Part shown: piece by piece, positions 1 through 6,068 of the stretch
Numbering within the stretch: the stretch's first letter is position 1
How the letters are laid out: every line of letters starts with the position of its first letter
Source: Aquificales bacterium
Lineage (GTDB): Bacteria > Aquificota > Aquificia > Aquificales > Aquificaceae
Reading direction: 5' to 3'
NCBI GenBank assembly: GCA_015491275.1
Contig: WFWF01000091.1
Span: 1 to 7,062, forward strand
DNA: 7,062 nucleotides
Translations under genes and position numbers: made by a program
The notes under the pieces: generated by a model
Database searches by the model: none
What the model was told of the DNA's origin: nothing
The model's input: only the letters and a program-made list of their open reading frames with translations

Positions 1-2
1 AA

Positions 3-56
3 GGTGCACGGGAAATAGTTAAGTGTTTATACGAGCTTTGGAAAGTCAGTTGTTAA
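3..56 (+). CDS. 3' end of an unidentified upstream gene (partial)
   Basis: Reading frame 3 is open from the window edge to a TAA at 54-56 and gives 17 residues, beginning GAREIVKCL and ending in Cys. The other two forward frames stop within the first 22 bases. The stop lies just before the ribosome binding site of the radical SAM gene, as expected for the previous gene of the same operon. A short Gly-Ala then Ile-Val-x-x-Leu ending resembles the C-terminal helix of some GT-B-fold sugar enzymes (UDP-sugar 2-epimerase or PseG types), which would suit the locus. Seventeen residues cannot prove this, so no function is assigned. Confidence 0.45.
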   Translation, partial: GAREIVKCLYELWKVSC

Positions 57-57
57 T

Positions 58-64
58 AAGGAGG
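58..64 (+). promoter_or_regulatory. Ribosome binding site of the radical SAM gene
   Basis: The sequence AAGGAGG is a near-perfect Shine-Dalgarno match and sits 8 bases before the ATG at 73. It fixes that start and lies immediately after the stop codon of the preceding reading frame. Confidence 0.85.
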
Positions 65-72
65 GATTAAAA

Positions 73-1206
73 ATGCTTAAAATAGAGCCTAAGATAAAAA
101 GAATGGATTTAATATCCAAACTCTATCAAAGAAGCGTTATAGATAGGATAAAAGAAATGATTTTTAATGAAGATGTTTTTCCATTAGTGGTTGAATTTGA
201 TCCAACTACAGCATGTAATTACGCTTGCCACGGTTGTATAAGCACAGATCTTCTCAGAAAGGGCGGTTTTTCTTCGGAAAGATTAATAGAAATTGCGCAT
301 GAACTCGGAAAGGCAGGTGTCAAGGCTGTTATCCTTATAGGAGGTGGAGAACCTTTAATACATCCAAGAATAGGTGATTTTATAAAAATTTTGAGGGAGG
401 AATATGATATATTGCTCGGACTTACTACAAACGGATACTTTATAGATAAATACTTGGATCTTATTGCGGAAAGTATGTTCTGGACGAGGGTATCAGTAGA
501 TGCCGGCACGGAGGAAACCTACAACAAATTAAGACCAACACTGAACGGTTCTTCGGGGTTTAAAAGAGTTATTAAGAATATGGAAATGTTGGCAAAAAGA
601 AAAAAAGGACTTCTGGGGTACTCCTTCTTAGTGCGCTATGAAGGGGATCTTTTGGGAAACAAAACCACAAATATTGACGAAATATACGAAGCTTGCAGGA
701 TAGCTAAAGATATAGGTTGTGATTACTTTGAGATAAAGCCCCTGTATGACTTAAACCATCACCTTGTTCTGATAGACAAAAAGTTTGTTCCCAAAATAAA
801 AGAACAAATAGAGAAATGTGAGGAGTTGGTTGATGACAACTTCAAGGTTATAAAAGCTATAAACTTAGATTTTGCTATTGAAGGAAAGAGTCCGATTCAA
901 CCCAAGGATTATACAAGCTGTCCTGTTGCTAAATTAAGAACACTTATTACTCCCCACGGGGTGTATGTTTGCCCTTACTTTAGAGGAAATCCGAAATTTA
1001 AACTGGGAGATGTTAAAGAGACCCCCTTTGACAAAATGTGGAAAGGAGATCAAAAAAAGGAAATTCTGAAAAGGTTGGATCCTTCCAAAGATTGCACTTT
1101 CTACTGCCTCAGAGACCCGTCTATAAAAGAGATTTTTAAAATAATATCCCTACTGCAGTCTGGAGAAATTGTAGAGGTTAAAGAAGACAGAGATCTTTTT
1201 ATATAA
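73..1206 (+). CDS. Radical SAM enzyme with twitch-like C-terminal cysteines, substrate unknown
   Basis: This 377-residue protein carries the radical SAM signature CX3CX2C at Cys48, Cys52 and Cys55, which should hold the [4Fe-4S] cluster that cleaves S-adenosylmethionine. GGGEP at 90-94 is the usual SAM-binding glycine motif; TTNG (118-121) and SVDAG (141-145) are further core strands of the barrel. After the barrel come Cys283, Gly296, Cys300, Cys341 and Cys345, resembling a shortened SPASM or 'twitch' domain with one auxiliary cluster rather than the seven-cysteine SPASM. About 35 residues precede the barrel. The protein is cytosolic, with no signal peptide or membrane segment. The start at 73 has a strong ribosome binding site. 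It is followed after 22 bases by an aldehyde dehydrogenase in what looks like a glycan operon. The family is secure; the reaction is not known. Sugar, amino-acid or peptide chemistry are all possible. The gene is notably AT-rich. Confidence 0.9.
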   Translation: MLKIEPKIKRMDLISKLYQRSVIDRIKEMIFNEDVFPLVVEFDPTTACNYACHGCISTDLLRKGGFSSERLIEIAHELGKAGVKAVILIGGGEPLIHPRIGDFIKILREEYDILLGLTTNGYFIDKYLDLIAESMFWTRVSVDAGTEETYNKLRPTLNGSSGFKRVIKNMEMLAKRKKGLLGYSFLVRYEGDLLGNKTTNIDEIYEACRIAKDIGCDYFEIKPLYDLNHHLVLIDKKFVPKIKEQIEKCEELVDDNFKVIKAINLDFAIEGKSPIQPKDYTSCPVAKLRTLITPHGVYVCPYFRGNPKFKLGDVKETPFDKMWKGDQKKEILKRLDPSKDCTFYCLRDPSIKEIFKIISLLQSGEIVEVKEDRDLFI

Positions 1207-1214
1207 TGGCTACT

Positions 1215-1222
1215 GAGGAGGT
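1215..1222 (+). promoter_or_regulatory. Ribosome binding site of the aldehyde dehydrogenase gene
   Basis: GAGGAGGT lies 6 bases before the ATG at 1229. This supports that start over the in-frame ATG at 1244, which would leave a gap of 21 bases. Confidence 0.8.
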
Positions 1223-1228
1223 CATAAC

Positions 1229-2734
1229 ATGGTAGGGAGTTCTATGGAAGAGAAGATTGAAAAAGTTAAAAGAGGTATTGAAGAGTTCAATAAGCCCTTC
1301 ATAGGAGGAAGATTCATCTCCACAGGAAAATATATGGAAAAAGTATCTCCTATAGATGGTAAGGTTTTTACAACGTTAGAAATAGGTGATGAAAATGAAA
1401 TAGATCTTGCAGTAAAAGAAGCCAAAGAAGCTTTGAAAATTTGGAAAAACTTCTCCATAGAAGAGAGGAAGGAAATTCTTTGGAACCTATCTGCGCTTAT
1501 AGAAAAAAATCTGGAGGAGCTTGCGATACTTGATAGCATAGAAACTGGAAGATGTATATCTAATTTCATAAATGACTCTATACCCAAAGCTATAAAAGCA
1601 CTTAGGTGGTTTATAGAAGCTGTAGATAAATACTTAGGGCATTCCTATATGCCCAATAAAAATACGATTTCCATAATAACAAAGGAACCTTTGGGGGTTG
1701 TTGGCTGTATAACACCTTGGAACGATCCTTTGGTGGTTAACGTTTGGAAATTTGCTCCGAGCCTGCTTGTAGGGAATACCGTTGTTATAAAACCTGCGGA
1801 GCAAGCATCTTTGTCAATACTAAAGGTTGCTCAGCTTACAAAAGAGGCGGGTCTGCCCGACGGTGTTTTTAACGTAGTTCCCGGATACGGTGAGGTTGCA
1901 GGGAAAGCGTTGGCTATGCATGAAGAGGTAAGAGGTATATTCTTTACCGGTTCTTCCGAGGTGGGTAAACTCATCCTCCAATATGCAGGATTGTCCAATA
2001 TGAAAAAGGTATCCATAGAAAGCGGGGGCAAAAGCCCCTTTATAGTAACGAGAAACAACACTTCCGAAAGGCTGAAGGAAATAGCGAAGATCTTAGCGGA
2101 TAATATGTTCTACAACGCAGGTCAAATATGTTCCGCTCCCTCAAGGCTGATAATAGACAAGAAGGTAAGAGAAGAATTCTTAGAATACTTAGTTGAATAT
2201 TCAAAGGATTACATCCCTTCCCACCCGTTGGATCCGAAAACGAAAGTAGGCGCTTTGGTGAGCAAAGAGCAGTATGAAAGGGTAAAAGGCTATATACATA
2301 TAGCCCTGAAAGAGGGAGGCGAGGATGTATGTAAATTTGAACTACCATCGGATTTGCCTGAGGGAGGGTTCTATGTGCAACCTCATATCTTTGTTAATCT
2401 CAGGGATGACTGCAAATGTGTCCAAGAGGAGATATTCGGTCCTGTGCTGGTAGTTCAGGAATTTACAGATATAAAGGAAGCTGTAGGTAAAGCCAACGGC
2501 ACAAAGTATGGACTTGCAGGTGCTGTATTCTCACAGGATATAGACGAGGCTTTATATATAGCGAGGAATGTAGAAGCGGGTCTCGTTCACATAAACACCT
2601 ACGGTAAAGAAGATAACGTCGTTCCTTTCGGCGGATATAAACAATCTGGTATAGGAAGAGACAAATCATTTATGGTCTTTGATGAACACACAGAAACAAA
2701 AACTATATGGATTGAGCATAAGTTTTACGACTGA
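1229..2734 (+). CDS. NAD(P)-dependent aldehyde dehydrogenase, aminoaldehyde (PuuC-like) type
   Basis: This 501-residue cytosolic enzyme has the normal length for the superfamily and should oxidise an aldehyde to its carboxylic acid with NAD(P)+. All key residues are visible: Asn165 in TPWND, Lys188 in IKPAEQ, the coenzyme loop FTGSSEVG (239-246), the general base Glu264 in ESGGK, the catalytic thiol Cys301 in GQICSAPSR, and EEIFGP (400-405). The C-terminal block PFGGYKQSGIGRDKS followed by TETKTIWI resembles the PuuC and betaine/aminoaldehyde dehydrogenases, so an amino- or amido-aldehyde is a reasonable substrate guess, but specificity cannot be read from this. It sits 22 bases after the radical SAM gene and 2 bases before the ATP-grasp gene, suggesting that its acid product is the ATP-grasp substrate. 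The 5' third is more AT-rich than the rest. Confidence 0.93.
   Translation: MVGSSMEEKIEKVKRGIEEFNKPFIGGRFISTGKYMEKVSPIDGKVFTTLEIGDENEIDLAVKEAKEALKIWKNFSIEERKEILWNLSALIEKNLEELAILDSIETGRCISNFINDSIPKAIKALRWFIEAVDKYLGHSYMPNKNTISIITKEPLGVVGCITPWNDPLVVNVWKFAPSLLVGNTVVIKPAEQASLSILKVAQLTKEAGLPDGVFNVVPGYGEVAGKALAMHEEVRGIFFTGSSEVGKLILQYAGLSNMKKVSIESGGKSPFIVTRNNTSERLKEIAKILADNMFYNAGQICSAPSRLIIDKKVREEFLEYLVEYSKDYIPSHPLDPKTKVGALVSKEQYERVKGYIHIALKEGGEDVCKFELPSDLPEGGFYVQPHIFVNLRDDCKCVQEEIFGPVLVVQEFTDIKEAVGKANGTKYGLAGAVFSQDIDEALYIARNVEAGLVHINTYGKEDNVVPFGGYKQSGIGRDKSFMVFDEHTETKTIWIEHKFYD
2024..2042 (+). other. Short G/C hairpin followed by TTTA inside the aldehyde dehydrogenase gene
   Basis: GGGGC (2025-2029), a four-base AAAA loop and GCCCC (2034-2038) form a perfect five-pair stem, extendable by one G-U pair, then TTTA. 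It has the shape of a weak intrinsic terminator but falls on the codons of the conserved ESGGKSPF motif, so it may only reflect codon choice. Confidence 0.3.
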
Positions 2735-2736
2735 AT

Positions 2737-3879
2737 ATGAAAAAAGTCCTTTTAATAGGAGGTAGCCATAGAGACATACCTCTCATAAAAACTTTAAAAA
2801 ACTTAGGATTTTTTGTGATTACCGTAGGGTATAAGGATTACTATATAGGTCACAGATATGCAGATGTAGCTATTAAAGAGGATTTTTCCGATGAGAGCAA
2901 GCTGCGAAGGATAATTGATGAACACACTGTTGACTATATTGTGCCCGGCAGTGGTGATCTCCCGTATATCTTAGCTTCTAAGATTTCACATCTTTATAAA
3001 ATAGGCAACCTTGATGATCCAGAAACAGCCTATGTTATACATACTAAGGACAAATTTAAAACCTTCTGTTTAGAGCACGACATTCCAACCCCTAAGGGAG
3101 TGTTATGCTCAATAAAGGATTTTTCAGAGAAAGCAAAAGATTTGGAATTTCCTCTTATAGTAAAACCTGTAAACCTTTCTGGAGGGAAAGGGATAAGTGT
3201 AGTTCGCTCTGAAGAGGAACTAAAACAGGCAATAAGGCACGCTTCAGTGTTATCTGGTAGGGATATTGTTGTAGTTGAAGAGTTCTTAAAAGGTAGAATT
3301 TTAGCATTCTCTACAATTATCAAGTCCAAAAAGGTGGTCTATAGCTTTGTAGCTGAGGAGTTCACAGCGGAAAATAGTTTTTTCATACAAACTACAATTA
3401 AAACAAGTGTTGATCCTTCTTTGAAAATGGCTATGACAGCCATAATTGAAAAAATTGCAAAGTTACTAAATTTAAAAGATGGCTTGATTCATGCACAGTT
3501 TATAGAAAAGGATGGTAAGGTTTTCGTATTAGAGCTTACAAGAAGAATACCCGGTGACTTATTTCCCACCTTGATAGATATATCTGATGGTGTTAACTAT
3601 ACAGAGTCTGTAATAAATGGGTATTTGGGCAGAGAGATAAACATTAAAAGACAAGGACCCCAAATAGATAATGCTTTTCGTTACAATATCCTTGCAATAC
3701 GAAGCGGTATATACAAAGGTACAAAAATCAAAAATCCTATAGAGGTGTTGGAATTCTTAGAGATAAAAGACCGAGATACTTACACAAAAGTGGGCGAGCA
3801 AATCGCAATACTAATAGGAGTTCATAAGCAAACCTCTCTTGAACAAATCAGTAGCAGGGTGATACCTGTGATAGAGTAG
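2737..3879 (+). CDS. ATP-grasp carboxylate-amine/thiol ligase family protein
   Basis: This 380-residue protein should use ATP to activate a carboxylate as an acyl-phosphate and join it to an amine or thiol. Residues 1-100 form a pre-ATP-grasp Rossmann domain (KKVLLIGGS, 2-10; IVPGSGD, 68-74). The ATP-grasp fold follows: IPTPKG (116-121), nucleotide-binding Lys143 in IVKP, the glycine loop SGGKG (148-152), the hinge acidic pair Glu181-Glu182 in VVVEEFL, and the metal-binding strand ending LELTRRIPGD (265-274), where Glu266 and Arg269/Arg270 are the likely metal and phosphate contacts. The usual family text is E-x-N-P-R; here a threonine takes the asparagine place. The last 80 residues are a poorly recognisable C-terminal domain. 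Only 2 bases separate it from the dehydrogenase stop and no Shine-Dalgarno sequence is visible, so translation is probably coupled. Substrates are unknown; the neighbours suggest an acid from the dehydrogenase and an amino sugar. Confidence 0.88.
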   Translation: MKKVLLIGGSHRDIPLIKTLKNLGFFVITVGYKDYYIGHRYADVAIKEDFSDESKLRRIIDEHTVDYIVPGSGDLPYILASKISHLYKIGNLDDPETAYVIHTKDKFKTFCLEHDIPTPKGVLCSIKDFSEKAKDLEFPLIVKPVNLSGGKGISVVRSEEELKQAIRHASVLSGRDIVVVEEFLKGRILAFSTIIKSKKVVYSFVAEEFTAENSFFIQTTIKTSVDPSLKMAMTAIIEKIAKLLNLKDGLIHAQFIEKDGKVFVLELTRRIPGDLFPTLIDISDGVNYTESVINGYLGREINIKRQGPQIDNAFRYNILAIRSGIYKGTKIKNPIEVLEFLEIKDRDTYTKVGEQIAILIGVHKQTSLEQISSRVIPVIE

Positions 3880-3885
3880 GAAATC

Positions 3886-5007
3886 ATGGCTTACTGTATA
3901 CTTGGAGCAGGCATTATTGGTAAGCTTGTGTATAAATATTTAACATCAAAGGGCATAAAAGTAGATTGCTTCATTGATGATGTTAAAGGTGGGAAGGGGG
4001 AAACCCTATTTGGTCGTCCAATAAAATCCAAGAGAGAGCGTGTGTGTGGCAAACTAATAGCGGCAATATTTTCTCAGGTAAATTATAAAATTCCGGGTTT
4101 TATAAAAGATTTGCATATTGATACAAGTGTTTATATAGGGGACCTCAAAGAAAAACATGGACCTTTAATAACGCTGTATGAATTTGTTAAGGAGAATAGG
4201 GATTTCTTTGAATTTGTAGCTAAAAATCATCCGGCTTTCTGGTGGAGGAATGGAAAACTAAAGTTAGATAAAGATGATCTACACAAAATAAAAGCTGTGG
4301 AAAAAGCTTTTATGTGCGATGAAGACAAGAAGATATTTAGCCACATATTGCGGTTCATGGAGAGTTTTGATGTAGATTACTACCCAAGACTTTCCGGGAC
4401 GCCCCAATACTTTCCGCAGATAATAGAGAGTGTTCTTAAACAGAAGAATGAAATATTTTTCGTTGATATGGGCGCTTATAAGGGAGACACTCTATCATGG
4501 CTTACATACATATTTAGAGATAACCCTATTAAAGCTGTATGTATAGAACCTGATCCAGAAAATTTTAAAGAGCTTGTAATGACATCTGTCCGTTTATCGG
4601 ATCTACACCCTTCTCTTACTATTATCAACATACCTATTGCCGCTGGCGAAAATCTTACAGTCTCATCGCTAACAAGTAGTGGTGATTCATCAAGAATAGA
4701 TATAACCGGCTCTGTCCCCGTATGGGAGGTGCCTTTGGATTACATTATAGCCTCAGGAGAGCCAACCTATATTAAGATGGATGTAGAAGGATACGAAATG
4801 AATGTTTTGAAAGGTATGAAAAATATTATGTATAAACTCAGACCTATTATTGCTGTCTCGCTATACCATAATCCAAAAGATGTGATTAATATACCCTACT
4901 TTTTAACAAGACACCTAAAGGATTATGTGTTTTCAATAAAGGTATACAGGAACTTCTGCTTGGAAACTGTGTTTTATTGTATACCAAAGGAGGAGTGTAT
5001 TCTATGA
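3886..5007 (+). CDS. FkbM-family SAM-dependent methyltransferase with N-terminal Rossmann-like domain
   Basis: This 373-residue protein has two parts. Residues 1-32 begin a Rossmann-like nucleotide-binding domain (ILGAGIIGK, 5-13, then VDCFIDD), similar in style to N-terminal domains of sugar-modifying proteins. Residues 90-180 are a largely helical linker. The FkbM methyltransferase occupies about 190-373: SAM-binding motif I VDMGAYKGDT (193-202), the acidic residue in IEPDPENF (220-227), and the family-typical YIKMDVEGYEMNVLKG (295-310). FkbM enzymes commonly O-methylate sugars and polyketides; here a sugar or its acyl substituent is the likely acceptor. It starts 6 bases after the ATP-grasp stop, with a weak AGGA just ahead. 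Its last codons contain the ribosome binding site of pseI, and its stop overlaps the pseI start as ATGA, so the two are co-translated. The bound ligand of the N-terminal domain is not known. Confidence 0.88.
   Translation: MAYCILGAGIIGKLVYKYLTSKGIKVDCFIDDVKGGKGETLFGRPIKSKRERVCGKLIAAIFSQVNYKIPGFIKDLHIDTSVYIGDLKEKHGPLITLYEFVKENRDFFEFVAKNHPAFWWRNGKLKLDKDDLHKIKAVEKAFMCDEDKKIFSHILRFMESFDVDYYPRLSGTPQYFPQIIESVLKQKNEIFFVDMGAYKGDTLSWLTYIFRDNPIKAVCIEPDPENFKELVMTSVRLSDLHPSLTIINIPIAAGENLTVSSLTSSGDSSRIDITGSVPVWEVPLDYIIASGEPTYIKMDVEGYEMNVLKGMKNIMYKLRPIIAVSLYHNPKDVINIPYFLTRHLKDYVFSIKVYRNFCLETVFYCIPKEECIL
4986..4993 (+). promoter_or_regulatory. Ribosome binding site of pseI, inside the upstream gene
   Basis: AAAGGAGG lies 10 bases before the ATG at 5004. 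It decides that start against an upstream in-frame TTG at 4977, which would precede the site itself. Confidence 0.8.
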
Positions 5008-6038
5008 TTGATCTGTTCAAAGTGATTAATGATAAGGTCTTTATAGTTGCAGAACTTTCCGCAAACCACGCTCAGGATTTGAGTCTCGCCAAGGAGACAA
5101 TCCACGCTATGAAGGAAGCAGGTGCGGATGCGGTAAAGCTTCAGACCTACACACCGGATACAATAACCATAAAGAGCGATAAGAAATATTTCCTTATAAA
5201 ACATGGAACACTTTGGGATGGACAGACACTATATGAACTGTTTCAAAAAGCCTATACTCCATGGGAATGGCATGCAGAACTGAAGGAGTTTGCGGAAAAG
5301 CTCGGGCTTGTTTTCTTTTCCACACCCTTTGATAAAAGTGCCGTAGATCTTTTGGAAGATCTTGATGTTTCCATATATAAGATAGCTTCTCCCGAAATAA
5401 CCGACATACCCCTCATAGAATACATAGCCTCAAAAGGAAAACCCGTGATAATCTCCACGGGAATAGCTACGCTCTCGGACATAGAGGAAGCTGTAAATGC
5501 CTGTAGGAAGGTAGGCAACGATCAGATAGTTCTTCTAAAGTGTGTATCCGCCTATCCGACGCCTTTAGAAGACGTTAATCTGAGGACTATCCCTAACATG
5601 GCGGAAACCTTTGGGTGTCCCGTGGGGCTTTCGGATCATACCCTCGGTATATCCGTCCCCATAGCTGCGGTAGCTCTGGGAGCAAGAGTTATAGAAAAGC
5701 ACTTTATCCTTTCTAAAAACATAGATTCTCCCGACAGGGAATTTTCCCTTACACCCGATGAGTTCAAAGAAATGGTGAAAGCGGTCAGAGAGGTGGAAAA
5801 AGCCCTCGGGAAAGTTACCTACGAACTTACAGAGAAAATGAAAAGGAGCAGGGAATTTGCAAGATCTCTTTTTGTAGTAAAAGATATGAAAAAGGGAGAG
5901 GTTTTCACCGAGGAGAATGTCCGTTCCATTAGGCCGGGTTACGGGCTCCACCCGAAGTATCTAAAGGACATCCTTGGTAGAAGGGCAAGAAAAGATATAG
6001 AAAAGGGAACTCCCCTCTCGTGGGATTTAATTGATTGA
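5004..6038 (+). CDS. pseI: Pseudaminic acid synthase (nonulosonic acid synthase)
   Basis: The 344-residue enzyme condenses phosphoenolpyruvate with a 2,4-diacetamido-trideoxy hexose to form pseudaminic acid, a sialic-acid-like sugar of flagella and surface polysaccharides. Residues 1-270 form the NeuB TIM barrel: AELSANH (16-22), KLQTYTPDT (45-53), STPFDKSAVDLL (106-117), YKIASPEITD (125-134), STGIATLSDIEEA (151-163) and LKCVSAYPTPLEDVNL (178-193). His212 in LSDHT and His233 in EKHF match the metal-binding histidines of NeuB. Residues 285-344 are the C-terminal SAF (antifreeze-like) domain, beginning FARSLFV and including RPGYGLHPK, which closes over the substrate. The YKIAS-x-E-x-x-D, SAYPT and GLHPK segments look more like PseI than NeuB or LegI. 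The start overlaps the methyltransferase stop by 4 bases. No partner enzyme (PseB, C, F, G or H) is complete in this window. Its G+C is higher than that of the preceding genes. Confidence 0.93.
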   Translation: MIDLFKVINDKVFIVAELSANHAQDLSLAKETIHAMKEAGADAVKLQTYTPDTITIKSDKKYFLIKHGTLWDGQTLYELFQKAYTPWEWHAELKEFAEKLGLVFFSTPFDKSAVDLLEDLDVSIYKIASPEITDIPLIEYIASKGKPVIISTGIATLSDIEEAVNACRKVGNDQIVLLKCVSAYPTPLEDVNLRTIPNMAETFGCPVGLSDHTLGISVPIAAVALGARVIEKHFILSKNIDSPDREFSLTPDEFKEMVKAVREVEKALGKVTYELTEKMKRSREFARSLFVVKDMKKGEVFTEENVRSIRPGYGLHPKYLKDILGRRARKDIEKGTPLSWDLID

Positions 6039-6062
6039 ATTGCAAAAAAGTTCGGGTAAAAT
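6035..6062 (+). promoter_or_regulatory. Possible sigma-70 type promoter for bioA
   Basis: TTGAAT (6035-6040) and TAAAAT (6057-6062) are separated by 16 bases, with 4 of 6 and 5 of 6 consensus matches. Transcription would begin close to 6069, which is the A of the bioA ATG. The site lies in the only gap in the window where a promoter for bioA is expected. AT-rich DNA yields such matches by chance, so this is tentative. Confidence 0.4.
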
Positions 6063-6068
6063 CTCGGT

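Noticed and set aside
1202..1207. Perfect TATAAT just after the radical SAM gene, as an internal promoter
   Set aside because: It is made by the last codons and stop of the gene, and only a poor -35 match (TTAAAG, 18 bases upstream) exists; chance is likely in such AT-rich sequence.
1244..1246. Alternative dehydrogenase start at the second ATG
   Set aside because: The ribosome binding site at 1215-1222 is correctly spaced for 1229 and too far from 1244.
4977..5003. Longer pseI form beginning at the TTG at 4977
   Set aside because: The strong ribosome binding site at 4986-4993 lies downstream of that TTG and points to the ATG at 5004; known PseI proteins start close to the latter position.
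5565..5951. 128-codon open frame on the minus strand inside pseI
   Set aside because: It is fully antisense to a conserved gene, its product has no recognisable motif, and no ribosome binding site context supports it. The other minus-strand open frames are rejected for the same reasons.
5004..6038. Annotation as sialic acid synthase NeuB or legionaminic acid synthase LegI
   Set aside because: The YKIAS-x-E-x-x-D, SAYPT and GLHPK segments fit PseI better, though a related nonulosonic product cannot be excluded.
6039..6068. Intrinsic terminator between pseI and bioA
   Set aside because: No inverted repeat followed by a T run is present in these 30 bases.
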